This document shows, piece by piece, positions 7,651-15,057 of a stretch of DNA of 35,498 bases. Position numbers and translations under genes: made by a program. The stretch covers positions 1 to 35,498 of the forward strand of contig CAUJFC010000065.1 in assembly GCA_963169755.1 (NCBI GenBank), read 5' to 3'. Position 1 is the first letter of the stretch; each line of letters opens with the position of its first letter. The notes below the pieces were generated by a model. That model worked only from the letters and a program-made list of their open reading frames with translations, was not told where the DNA came from and made no database searches. Source of the stretch: Actinomycetota bacterium. Lineage in GTDB: Bacteria; Actinomycetota; Acidimicrobiia; Acidimicrobiales; Iamiaceae.

Positions 7651-7737
7651 ATGTCGAAGAAGACCACCAAGCGCAAGATCAACGCCCGGCGCAAGAAGGC
7701 GAACCACGGCACCAAGCCCAACGCTGGCCGCGGCTGA
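7651..7737 (+). CDS. Ribosomal protein bL37-like micro-protein (28 aa)
   Basis: A 28-codon gene missing from the ORF track. The product is almost entirely basic, starts MSKKTTKRKI and ends KKANHGTKPNAGRG. The KANHG-K-PNA tail is what I recall of bL37, a tiny large-subunit protein found in mycobacterial ribosomes, and the size (mycobacterial form about 24 residues) agrees. The identification rests on memory of that short sequence, not on a search. Further support comes from its ATG start, a TANNNT box 9 nt upstream and a clean hairpin terminator 42 nt after the stop. It would bind rRNA in the 50S subunit. The basic composition would also suit another small ribosomal protein such as bS22/AURKAIP1-like. 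Confidence 0.75.
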   Translation: MSKKTTKRKINARRKKANHGTKPNAGRG

Positions 7738-7778
7738 CATTCCCCCCTGTCGGGCCCCCTGAGCCCGATCTGCTGACC

Positions 7779-7800
7779 AGGCGCAGCTGAGGCTGCGCCT
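7779..7800 (+). terminator. Rho-independent terminator after bL37
   Basis: AGGCGCAGC (7779-7787) and GCTGCGCCT (7792-7800) form a perfect 9-bp GC-rich stem with a TGAG loop, followed by GTTTC. It sits between bL37 and the convergent kinase gene and may serve both. Confidence 0.75.
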
Positions 7801-7829
7801 GTTTCGCGTCCGCACCGCGGTCGCGATGC

Positions 7830-9731
7830 TCAACCGAGCGGGAACCTCCACGGTTCCAACCAGAACGATCCGGCCACCAGGGCTGTCGACACCAGCCAGA
7901 AGACGACGAGCGGTTGGCTGAGGCCACCAGTGGGAGCCAGCCACTCAGCCAGGGCGTCGAGAGCCAGACCGGTACGGAAGCGCCGGGACCCTTCCCGGGC
8001 CGACCAGGCCAACCCAGCCGCCGTGACCATACCAACGGCGCGCAGAGCGGCATCTGACACACCACGACTCACGTCGAGCTGCTCGATCCCATACCAACCG
8101 GCAGTCAACACCGCCCCGAGCCCCAGCACGGGAAGCGCCCGGACAACGCTCACCACCACATTTCGAACGAACCTGACCGGAGCCAACGCGCCTGGTCCCA
8201 TCCGTTGCTCGGCCCATCCGTCGGCTACCCCGTGCATGACCCTCAGGCGATGGGCCACCGAGTCACCGCGGGTAGCCAACAGCGGCAGCACCACAACTGT
8301 CATCAGACCGCAGGTCACCACTGGAGCTGCCCCGCCAAGGCCCAGCGCCAGCGCGAACAACGGCAGGGTCACCCGGCGCCGTGTCCGTCGCCCGCGACCC
8401 GACCCTGCTGGCAGCGCTTGATAGGCGGGAGGTGGACCGCCGAGGTGGGGCCGCAGGTCAGAGTCGATCCGAGCGTCGGAACGGGGGCCACGCACCTCGT
8501 GGCGGGTCTGATCGAACGGTGGGGATGCGTGGTGGGCGGTCAGATCCGCGCTGGGCGGCGACCACGGGGTCGCCAGGGCGCGAGTCGCATCAACCGCCGG
8601 CGACGGAGCGCTGGGCGGGCGGAGGGCCGGATCGACGACGGTGTGCAGGCCCGACACGCCCGGCGGCGCCGGGTCGTCGCCGGGCGTGTCCTGAGGCTGG
8701 GACGCGGTGGTCGACGAGGCCGGAGGAACAGTGTCGATGAGCCGGGCCCGTGGGCCTTCGGGCAGACGATCCACCCCCAGTCGAGCGAGAAAGGAGTCCA
8801 GGTCGGCGGGGCGGTGGGAGGGATCGAGTTCCAACCCGTCGAGGATGGCGTCGCTGACCGCCTTGGGCAGATCGGGATTTATCCGCGCCGGCGCAACCAG
8901 TTCGGCGCCGCCGCTGCGATCCAGCGCACTGGTGGGCACCCGGCCGGTGGCCAACCGGTACATGGTGGCGGCCAAACCGTAGACATCGGTGGGAGGACCG
9001 AACTGGCCCTCACCCATGTACTGCTCGAGCGGCGCGTAGCCGGGGGTTACCACCCTGGTCATGGGGGCGGCTGCACCAACCTCGACATCGCGTGCCATCC
9101 CGAAATCGATCACCACCACCCGGCCGTGATGGGTGAGCATGAGGTTCGACGGGTTCACGTCCCGGTGGAGCACTCCCGCGGCGTGCAGGGGCCGCAGGGC
9201 GGCCGCCACTCTCCCGGCCAGGTCCAACAGGTCATCGGTGGGGAGCGGACGACCATGGGCCTGCAACACCTCCACCAGGGTGCGGCCCTCGATCAGCTCC
9301 ATGACCAGGTAGGCGGTGGCGTGCTCCTCGAACACCTCGAACACCCGCACCACACCGGGATGAGTGAACCGGGCCAGGACTCGGGCCTCTCGCATGAAGC
9401 GTTCCCGGGCGGCCGCGAACGCCAGCCGTTCGGCGGGTGGGGTCAGGACCGTCGAGCCGTGGCGGACAGCGCTGGAGGGAAACAGCTCCTTGATCGCCAC
9501 GCGGCGCTCGAGGCGGGAGTCGAAGCCCTCATAGGTGATACCGAACCCTCCCCTCCCCAGAATCCCGTCGATCCGGTAGCGCCCACCGGCCAGCTCGGCG
9601 CCCACCGGCAGTTCGGCCGGCGCTGCCAGTTGTCGTCCGCACCACGCGCACACCAGCCATGCGTCACCCACCTCGTGCTTACAGCCCGGGCAGATGTCGA
9701 CAGCCGAGGTCGCGTCGGTCAACGTCTCCAC
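7830..9731 (-). CDS. Zinc-ribbon Ser/Thr protein kinase with multi-pass C-terminus
   Basis: A 633-residue Hanks-type kinase. Residues 14-31 form a zinc ribbon (CPGC and CAWC). The kinase domain spans about 50-315: glycine loop ILGRGGFGITYEG, catalytic Lys81 in VAIKEL, alphaC Glu115, the HRD loop at 189-196, the Mg-binding DFG at 209-211 and TPGYAPLEQY as the activation-segment anchor. The catalytic loop reads HRDVNPSN, with Asn193 where most kinases have Lys; related bacterial kinases sometimes carry Ser there. A Pro/Ser/Thr-rich linker (about 325-440) leads to four or five hydrophobic segments at the C-terminus. There are no PASTA repeats. The start is GTG 9731 with TACGAT 9 nt upstream. Its substrates are unknown. 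Confidence 0.9.
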   Translation of the reverse strand: METLTDATSAVDICPGCKHEVGDAWLVCAWCGRQLAAPAELPVGAELAGGRYRIDGILGRGGFGITYEGFDSRLERRVAIKELFPSSAVRHGSTVLTPPAERLAFAAARERFMREARVLARFTHPGVVRVFEVFEEHATAYLVMELIEGRTLVEVLQAHGRPLPTDDLLDLAGRVAAALRPLHAAGVLHRDVNPSNLMLTHHGRVVVIDFGMARDVEVGAAAPMTRVVTPGYAPLEQYMGEGQFGPPTDVYGLAATMYRLATGRVPTSALDRSGGAELVAPARINPDLPKAVSDAILDGLELDPSHRPADLDSFLARLGVDRLPEGPRARLIDTVPPASSTTASQPQDTPGDDPAPPGVSGLHTVVDPALRPPSAPSPAVDATRALATPWSPPSADLTAHHASPPFDQTRHEVRGPRSDARIDSDLRPHLGGPPPAYQALPAGSGRGRRTRRRVTLPLFALALGLGGAAPVVTCGLMTVVVLPLLATRGDSVAHRLRVMHGVADGWAEQRMGPGALAPVRFVRNVVVSVVRALPVLGLGAVLTAGWYGIEQLDVSRGVSDAALRAVGMVTAAGLAWSAREGSRRFRTGLALDALAEWLAPTGGLSQPLVVFWLVSTALVAGSFWLEPWRFPLG

Positions 9732-9740
9732 CAGTCAGCG

Positions 9741-9746
9741 ATCGTA
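9741..9746 (-). promoter_or_regulatory. Putative -10 box TACGAT ahead of the kinase gene
   Basis: TACGAT on the minus strand, 9 nt before GTG 9731. No Shine-Dalgarno is seen. Confidence 0.35.
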
Positions 9747-9798
9747 GAGTCGACCCCTGCACCGGGACCGGTCACCTCGGTACGCCGGCCCGCGATTC

Positions 9799-10377
9799 TC
9801 AACCGCTCCGACCCCTGAGCGATCCGGGCTCGGGCCCATCGCGACCGTCGTCTCCCACCGAGTCCTCCACACCGACCTCGGACGCCTCAGCGGCATCGGC
9901 TGCCTCGACGATCTCCCCCAGTTCCAGGGGAGTCATACCAACATCGAAGGCCGACCAGATGGTCCGGGCGAATGGGTAGAAGAGGATAGGGGCCACCACT
10001 CCGATGGATATTCCGATCACCACCGGAACCACCACCCCGGCATCGGGATGCTGGTCCTTCCAGAAGACGAAACCCATGACCAGGACGAAGAGCATCCCCT
10101 CGGTGATGGCGAAGTTGATCAGATATGCACCGACAAAGAATCCAGGCTCACGCTCGAACCGCATCCCACAACCCGGACACCGCTCCTTCATCTTGAACCA
10201 GCCCCGGTAGAGGTGGCCGGCGCCGCACCGGGGGCACCGCTTGGTGGCGCCACGACGCAGAAGGGTCCCCCAGGTCGGCTTTCCCTGAATCACATCCTCG
10301 ACGCTCAGCTCCCGGGTCACGCTCCAATGATCGCGGCGCTGACCGCGCTTCCCAACTCTGGCTCCGCCCTGAGGCAT
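9799..10377 (-). CDS. DUF983 zinc-ribbon membrane protein
   Basis: A 192-residue DUF983 protein. A zinc ribbon (CPRCGAGHLYRGWFKM, then CPGCGMRFEREPGFFVGAY) is followed by two membrane helices (about LINFAITEGMLFVLVMGFVF and VVVPVVIGISIGVVAPILFYPF) and an acidic, probably disordered C-terminal tail rich in Glu, Asp and Ala. The family function is unknown. The start is ATG 10377; GTG 10320 is an alternative that would bring the zinc ribbon nearer the N-terminus, as in shorter homologs. It is divergent from the metal ABC operon, and the Fur/Zur-like box lies 23 nt upstream of this start, so it may share that control (inference). Confidence 0.82.
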   Translation of the reverse strand: MPQGGARVGKRGQRRDHWSVTRELSVEDVIQGKPTWGTLLRRGATKRCPRCGAGHLYRGWFKMKERCPGCGMRFEREPGFFVGAYLINFAITEGMLFVLVMGFVFWKDQHPDAGVVVPVVIGISIGVVAPILFYPFARTIWSAFDVGMTPLELGEIVEAADAAEASEVGVEDSVGDDGRDGPEPGSLRGRSG

Positions 10378-10399
10378 GGGTGTGGAGTTCGATGGAGTA

Positions 10400-10418
10400 A
10401 TTGAGAATGATTCCCAAT
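10400..10418. promoter_or_regulatory. Fur/Zur-like operator
   Basis: ATTGAGAATGATTCCCAAT is a 9-1-9 imperfect palindrome with one mismatched pair. Its TGAGAATGATTCCCA core resembles the actinobacterial Zur consensus TGAAAATGATTTTCA. It lies between DUF983 (start 10377) and the metal-binding protein gene (start 10430). Its last base is the first T of the putative -10 box TACCAT, so a bound repressor would block that promoter. Confidence 0.75.
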
Positions 10419-10423
10419 ACCAT
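10418..10423 (+). promoter_or_regulatory. Putative -10 box TACCAT of the metal ABC operon
   Basis: TACCAT ends 6 nt before ATG 10430. It abuts the Fur/Zur-like palindrome. A short GAAG upstream of the ATG is only a weak ribosome site. Confidence 0.4.
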
Positions 10424-10429
10424 GAAGAA

Positions 10430-11419
10430 ATGTTCTCGCCCGGCCCCCTCCAGCCCACCTCTCGGCGGCGAGAACCAACAGCTCCCCGCTCAAGAGCTCT
10501 GACCGCGATCATCGTGGCCCTCGTTGTGGCGACCAATGTGGCCTGCGCACAGTCCAAGACCGTTGGTGACCGACCTCTGGTGGTGGCCACCACCACCCAG
10601 CTGGCCGACTTCGCCCGCACCATCGGCGGAGACGCCGTCGAGGTCCGAGGCCTGCTCTCGCCCAATCTCGATGCCCACGACTACGACCCGACGCCAGCAG
10701 ACCTCGACGCTCTGGCCCGGGCAGAAGTGATCCTGGCCAATGGAGTTGGGTTGGAACCCTGGCTCGACGACGCCGCAACTGCCGCCGAGGCAACCGCCCC
10801 GATCACCGACACGTCACAGGGAACCGAGCTGCTCGACCCCGGGCCCAACCCCCACATATGGCTCGATCCCCACAACGCCCGAGTCATGGCAGCCAACGTC
10901 ACCGACGCCATCGCCGATGCACTGGCAGCCCGGGCCGCCCCCTCGACCCGATCCGAACCGACCACCCACACCGATCCGGTCCGGGCCGTCCGACAGCGAG
11001 GCGCCGCATACGACCGTCAGTTGGTCGAGCTGGACGGTGAACTGGAAGCGAAGTTGGCCGACCTGGACAGTCGGAAACTGGTCACCGATCACGATGCCCT
11101 GGCCTACTTCGCCCACCGATACCGCCTGGAGGTGGTGGGCACCATCATCCCCAGCTTCGACTCGTCCGCCGAGGTCTCAGCCGGTGACCTCCAAGACCTG
11201 GCATCCACCATCGCCCGCACCGGAACCCGGGCGGTGTTCACCGAGCAGTCCCTGCCCGACGACGCGGCCCGGACCCTGGCCGACCGAGCGGGGGTCCGGG
11301 TGGTCAGCGGTGAGCAAGGCCTCTACACCGACTCGCTCGGGCCCAGCGGCTCCCCCGCCGCCACCTACCTCACCATGATGCGTGACAACGCCTCGACCAT
11401 CGCCGAGAACCTGCGATGA
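10430..11419 (+). CDS. Metal ABC transporter substrate-binding protein (ZnuA/TroA family)
   Basis: A 329-residue cluster A-I solute-binding protein for Zn2+ or Mn2+. An N-terminal hydrophobic segment (ALTAIIVALVVATNVAC) is a signal peptide, possibly a lipoprotein one, though the lipobox is poor. The expected metal ligands are His83 (NLDAHDYDP), His142 (NPHIWLDPHNA), His221 (DHDALAYFAHRY) and Asp301 (LYTDSLGP). The His/Asp-rich loop of many zinc-specific ZnuA proteins is absent, so manganese cannot be excluded. The start is ATG 10430, after the operator; the track's longer start would translate the operator. It overlaps the ATPase gene by ATGA and is the first gene of the operon. Confidence 0.9.
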   Translation: MFSPGPLQPTSRRREPTAPRSRALTAIIVALVVATNVACAQSKTVGDRPLVVATTTQLADFARTIGGDAVEVRGLLSPNLDAHDYDPTPADLDALARAEVILANGVGLEPWLDDAATAAEATAPITDTSQGTELLDPGPNPHIWLDPHNARVMAANVTDAIADALAARAAPSTRSEPTTHTDPVRAVRQRGAAYDRQLVELDGELEAKLADLDSRKLVTDHDALAYFAHRYRLEVVGTIIPSFDSSAEVSAGDLQDLASTIARTGTRAVFTEQSLPDDAARTLADRAGVRVVSGEQGLYTDSLGPSGSPAATYLTMMRDNASTIAENLR

Positions 11420-12180
11420 CAGCCACGGCCGCCCCAGCTCTCCGCTTGGAGGACGTGACCGTCACCTACGGAGCGCGGACCGCTCTGGTGGGTGTCACCG
11501 GCCACGTGGACGAAGGCGGATCAGTGGCCCTGATCGGACCGAACGGGGCGGGCAAGTCCACTCTCCTGCGGGCAATCCTGGGCCTGGTTCCTCTCGAGCG
11601 GGGAACCATCGAGGTTCTCGGGCAGCCGCCGATACAGGCCCGACGGCAGGTGGCTTATGTGCCCCAGTCCGATGCCCTGGACCCCGAATTCCCCATTGAT
11701 GCCCTGGGCGTGGTGCTCATGGGGCGCTACCGCGAGATCGGCTGGATCAGACGGCCGGGCCGGTCCGACCGGGCTCTGGCGGCCGAAGCCCTGGACCGTG
11801 TCGGGCTGGCCGACCGGGCCCGGGACCGCTTCGGAACCTTGTCGGGTGGTCAACGACAACGGGTCCTGTTGGCACGCGCCATCGCTCAGAGTGCCCGACT
11901 TCTGCTACTCGACGAGCCGTTCAACGGGGTCGACCACGCCACCCAGGATCTGCTGTTGGAGGTACTGGCCGAGCTTCGGGCCGAGGGGACCGCGGTCGTG
12001 ATGTCAACCCATGACCTGGCGGTGGCCCACCTGGCCTGTGGCGACGCCTGCGTGCTCAACCGGCACCAGATCGCGTTCGGCCCCACCGAGGTGACCCTCA
12101 CTCCCCGCCACCTCCAAGCCGCCTTCGGTCCCAACGCCGCTGCCCTGGCTGGCGACACGGCCATCGTGGCCGAGCCCTGA
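11416..12180 (+). CDS. Metal ABC transporter ATP-binding protein (ZnuC/MntB type)
   Basis: A 254-residue ABC ATPase driving metal uptake. Walker A is GPNGAGKST (41-49), the Q-loop is YVPQSD (81-86), the signature is LSGGQRQR (142-149), Walker B is LLLLDEP (162-168) and the switch His is in STHDLAVAH. The motif order and the segment ALGVVLMGRY are typical of the Zn/Mn branch. It starts within the stop codon of the binding-protein gene (ATGA), so translation is coupled, and the first permease begins one base after its stop. Confidence 0.93.
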   Translation: MTATAAPALRLEDVTVTYGARTALVGVTGHVDEGGSVALIGPNGAGKSTLLRAILGLVPLERGTIEVLGQPPIQARRQVAYVPQSDALDPEFPIDALGVVLMGRYREIGWIRRPGRSDRALAAEALDRVGLADRARDRFGTLSGGQRQRVLLARAIAQSARLLLLDEPFNGVDHATQDLLLEVLAELRAEGTAVVMSTHDLAVAHLACGDACVLNRHQIAFGPTEVTLTPRHLQAAFGPNAAALAGDTAIVAEP

Positions 12181-12181
12181 G

Positions 12182-13039
12182 ATGGAACTGCTGCTCCAAG
12201 CGTTCTCGGTCGGGTTCATGCAACGGGCCATGGTCGTGGCGGTGTTGTTGGGGGCCCTCACGGGAGTGGTCGGGGTGCACGTGGCGCTGCGTCGCCTGGC
12301 CTTCATGGCCGACACCTACACCCACACGGTTTTCCCGGGAATGGCGGTGGCCTTCGCCCTGGGTTGGTCGATAGTCGGTGGTGCCCTGGTGGCCGGGCTG
12401 TTGTCGGCGGTGGCGTTCACCGCTTTGGACCGCAGCCGCCGGATCACCTCTGACGCCGCCCTGGCGGTTCTGCTCACCTCGTTCTTCGCGGTCGGGGTGA
12501 TCGTGATCTCGCGAACCGAGCGGTACTCGGCCGATCTGACCGGGCTGTTGTTCGGACGAATCCTGACCGTTGATGGCCCCCAACTCTGGGAGGTCGCTTC
12601 GGTTCTGGCGGTGGTGGGCGTCGTGCTGGTTGCCACCCACAAGGAGTTGGTATTCGGAGCTTTCGACCCTGAAGGGGCCCGCGCCGCTGGCTACCGGGTG
12701 GCCGTCTTGGATCTGGTGGTGAACTTGCTCATCGTGGCCGCGGTGGTGGCAGCGGCCCGATCGGTGGGAACGGTACTGACCGTGGCGCTCCTCATAACCC
12801 CCGCCGCCGCCGCTCGGGCGGTCTCGCCCTCGGTTGGGGCCATGTACTGGGTGGCCGCCGCGGTCGGGGCCGCCGGTGGCTGGCTGGGGCTGATGGTCAC
12901 CTACCAGGCCTCCATGCTCCACGACCTGCGTCTGCCCCCCGGGGCCACCATGGTTCTCACCACCACCGCGTTGTTCGGCTCAGTCCTGGCCGGCCGCAGC
13001 GTGGTGCGCTCGTTCCGACGGCCGAGGTCCGTCCGATGA
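12182..13039 (+). CDS. Metal ABC transporter permease 1 (ABC-3 family)
   Basis: A 285-residue integral membrane permease with about seven to nine hydrophobic helices. Family features are VGVHVALRRLAFMADTYTHTVFPGMAVA near the N-terminus, the conserved KELVFGAFDPEGARAAGY loop that contacts the ATPase, and VGTVLTVALLITPAAAARAVS. It is clearly related to the following gene, and the two probably form a heterodimeric channel as in SitCD/MntCD-type systems. It begins one base after the ATPase stop and ends with an ATGA overlap into permease 2. Confidence 0.92.
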   Translation: MELLLQAFSVGFMQRAMVVAVLLGALTGVVGVHVALRRLAFMADTYTHTVFPGMAVAFALGWSIVGGALVAGLLSAVAFTALDRSRRITSDAALAVLLTSFFAVGVIVISRTERYSADLTGLLFGRILTVDGPQLWEVASVLAVVGVVLVATHKELVFGAFDPEGARAAGYRVAVLDLVVNLLIVAAVVAAARSVGTVLTVALLITPAAAARAVSPSVGAMYWVAAAVGAAGGWLGLMVTYQASMLHDLRLPPGATMVLTTTALFGSVLAGRSVVRSFRRPRSVR

Positions 13040-13884
13040 CCGCCTGGATCATCGATACCTTCGGCTCGGTCGAGGCATTGGCCCAGGTGACGTTGGCCGC
13101 CGTGGTCGGCGGGGTCATCGGGGTGCACATCGTGCTGCGCCGCCTCCCGTTCCTGGTCATGGGGTTGACCCACGCCACCTTCCCCGGCCTGGTCCTGGCA
13201 GCACTGACCGGTGTCAACCTGCTGGGGGGCACCCTGGCATTCGGGGTCGTCGTGGTGATCCTCATCTCCCTCCTGGGAGCGACGGATCAGGTCGAGTCGT
13301 CATCTGCCATCGGGGTGGTGCTGGCGGCCGGGTTCGCACTGGGGGTGGTATTGGTCTCGCTCTCAGACGAGACGGCCCGCAAGCTTCCGGCCTTTCTGGT
13401 TGGTTCGCTGGCCACGGTTTCCACTACCGATGTGGTGATGACCGCCACGGTGGGGGCGGTCGTGCTCGCCCTGCTCATTGGCTTGCACAAAGAGCTGACC
13501 CTCGGCGCTTTCGATCCGGCCTCGCTGGCGGCGCTGGGCTACCGGGTGGCGGTGATCGATCTGGTGTTGCTGGTGGCGGTGGAGGTCACCGTGGTGACCG
13601 CCCTTCCGGCCATGGGCACGGTGCTGTGCGTTTCGCTGTTGGTGGCTCCGGCGGCCGCCGCCCGTCTGTGGAGCGACAACCTGGTGGCCACCATGGTGCT
13701 GGCCGCCACCATCGGGGTGATGTCGCGTGCCGGAGGACTGGCGCTGTCGGTCCGGGCAGGCACCTCGACAGGTGCCACCGTCGCCTTGGTGGCCGCGGCG
13801 GTGTTCGCGCTGTCCGCCGCCGTCCGGGGCCGTCGTCAACCCGGACCAGTCCGTCAAAAGCCGGGCTTGAACACCATGGCGTAG
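13036..13884 (+). CDS. Metal ABC transporter permease 2 (ABC-3 family)
   Basis: A 282-residue paralogue of permease 1. The shared landmarks are IGVHIVLRRLPFLVMGLTHATFPGLVLA, the coupling loop KELTLGAFDPASLAALGY and MGTVLCVSLLVAPAAAARLW. It starts inside the permease 1 stop (ATGA). Two different permeases with one ATPase match the SitABCD/MntABCD layout better than the usual one-permease ZnuABC layout. Its last 31 bases overlap the 3' end of the convergent small membrane protein gene on the other strand. Confidence 0.92.
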   Translation: MTAWIIDTFGSVEALAQVTLAAVVGGVIGVHIVLRRLPFLVMGLTHATFPGLVLAALTGVNLLGGTLAFGVVVVILISLLGATDQVESSSAIGVVLAAGFALGVVLVSLSDETARKLPAFLVGSLATVSTTDVVMTATVGAVVLALLIGLHKELTLGAFDPASLAALGYRVAVIDLVLLVAVEVTVVTALPAMGTVLCVSLLVAPAAAARLWSDNLVATMVLAATIGVMSRAGGLALSVRAGTSTGATVALVAAAVFALSAAVRGRRQPGPVRQKPGLNTMA

Positions 13885-14324
13885 AGCGAAACGAACAGGA
13901 TCAGGTGAAGGATGCCACCGAACATCGAGAGCTTCTTCTCGGCGGCGGCATCTCCGGCGGCTGCTGCCTTCTCGGCCGGGCCCATCAGCCCGAACATGAT
14001 TCCCAGCCCGGCGATCCAGCCCACCGCGGCGATGCTCAGCCAGAGCTGGCTCATCTTGTAGATGTTCTCGCCATTGATCTCACCGGCCATGCCCGCGAGC
14101 CCGAAGCCCAACAGGCCGGTCACCGCGTAAGCCGGACCGTGAATCTTCACGGTGTTGCCACCCGCCAGACGGGCGATGTTGGGGCCCACCGGCTCTCCGG
14201 CGGCCTTGAGCCGAACCGCCACCATCGGCCACACGAACGAGGGACCGAACGCCACGAAGGCCGAGCCGATGTGGAGCAGGAGCATCACGTTGTAGCCGGT
14301 GCTGCCGATGGCGGCGGTGATCAT
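13854..14324 (-). CDS. Small four-helix membrane protein, DUF2269-like
   Basis: A 156-residue protein with four predicted membrane helices: NVMLLLHIGSAFVAFGPSFVWPM, the AYAVTGLLGFGLAGMAG region, LWLSIAAVGWIAGLGIMFGLM and GGILHLILFVSLYAMVF. The pattern recalls DUF2269-type membrane proteins, but I cannot confirm the family. The cytoplasmic loop before helix 4 is Ala/Glu/Lys-rich. The start is ATG 14324, with GGAGG 8 nt upstream; the track's longer version adds a non-conserved leader. The final ten codons are antisense to the end of permease 2. Function unknown. Confidence 0.8.
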   Translation of the reverse strand: MITAAIGSTGYNVMLLLHIGSAFVAFGPSFVWPMVAVRLKAAGEPVGPNIARLAGGNTVKIHGPAYAVTGLLGFGLAGMAGEINGENIYKMSQLWLSIAAVGWIAGLGIMFGLMGPAEKAAAAGDAAAEKKLSMFGGILHLILFVSLYAMVFKPGF

Positions 14325-14554
14325 GAGGGGGGCCTCCACATGGAGTCGGGGGTTCGGACAGGTCGGTGTCCCGGCCAATGACGGGATCAGTGTCGGCGAC
14401 GCTAGCCAGCACATCACACCCGCCCCCGATTCCATCGGTGATCCTCGGCTCCTGGACAGCACGGACCGGGTTCACTCGCCGCTCGCCTGGCACTGGCCCG
14501 GTGGCCACCGAGCGCGACCACAGATGGGATCTGCGTTGCGAACGACGGGCCGAC

Positions 14555-14560
14555 TACCTT
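14555..14560 (+). promoter_or_regulatory. Putative -10 box TACCTT
   Basis: TACCTT ends 8 nt before GTG 14569. The rest of the 244-nt divergent gap (14325-14568) shows the GGAGG site of the minus-strand gene, but I see no other signal in it. Confidence 0.4.
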
Positions 14561-14568
14561 TCGCAGGC

Positions 14569-15054
14569 GTGGTTACCCAGGTGAGCGAAGACGTCACATT
14601 GGCGGCAGTCGGGGGCGAGTCCCGTCCGATCCAGGAGTGGCTGACCACGTTCCAACTCCTCACGGTGGTGGTCGACCCCTACGCCTACGAGAGTGCCTGG
14701 ATCCTGCCCACCGCCCGGCGGGTACTGAGCACCTTCCAGGGCGCCGACTGTCGGGTGGCCTGGACAGTCCTGGCCGACGAGCGCGATGCCACCCGTTTCC
14801 TCGGGCCACTCGCCGAGGAGATCCTCACCTTCTGTGATCCCGATCACACAATGGTCAAGGGTCTGGATCTCAAGCATCTTCCCGCTTTGGTGTACCTCCG
14901 TCAGGACCTGGCGGTGATGGGCCAGGCCGAGGGCTGGGACCCCGACGAGTGGGACAGGGTCTGCGCGCTGGTGGGCAAAGTGACCTCGTGGAAGCCTCCC
15001 AAGCTGCCAGCCGCTGACGACCCCGGCCCCTTCGAGGGTGCAGCCGTCGGCTGA
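14569..15054 (+). CDS. Thioredoxin-fold-like protein of unknown function
   Basis: A 161-residue soluble protein. The stretch LLTVVVDPYAYESAWILPTARRVLSTFQGADCRVAWTV reads like the first beta-alpha-beta unit of a thioredoxin-like fold. The later KHLPALVYLRQDLAVMG resembles the cis-Pro segment that follows in that fold (LPALV). There is no CxxC, so disulfide chemistry is unlikely. This fold assignment is inference. The start is GTG 14569, just after a TANNNT box; the track's 251-residue version begins inside the divergent gene. It ends 3 nt from the convergent fumC stop, with no room for a terminator. Confidence 0.7.
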   Translation: MVTQVSEDVTLAAVGGESRPIQEWLTTFQLLTVVVDPYAYESAWILPTARRVLSTFQGADCRVAWTVLADERDATRFLGPLAEEILTFCDPDHTMVKGLDLKHLPALVYLRQDLAVMGQAEGWDPDEWDRVCALVGKVTSWKPPKLPAADDPGPFEGAAVG

Positions 15055-15057
15055 CGG

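Noticed and set aside
8205-9818. 537-residue plus-strand ORF in the track
   Set aside because: It is antisense to the kinase gene, whose motifs are unmistakable. The plus-strand product is Gly/Arg/His/Gln-rich with no motif. Long antisense frames are expected in GC-rich genes.
14325-14568. tRNA or small RNA gene in the 244-nt divergent gap
   Set aside because: A GGTTCACTC string looked like a T-arm, but no cloverleaf or acceptor pairing could be built around it.
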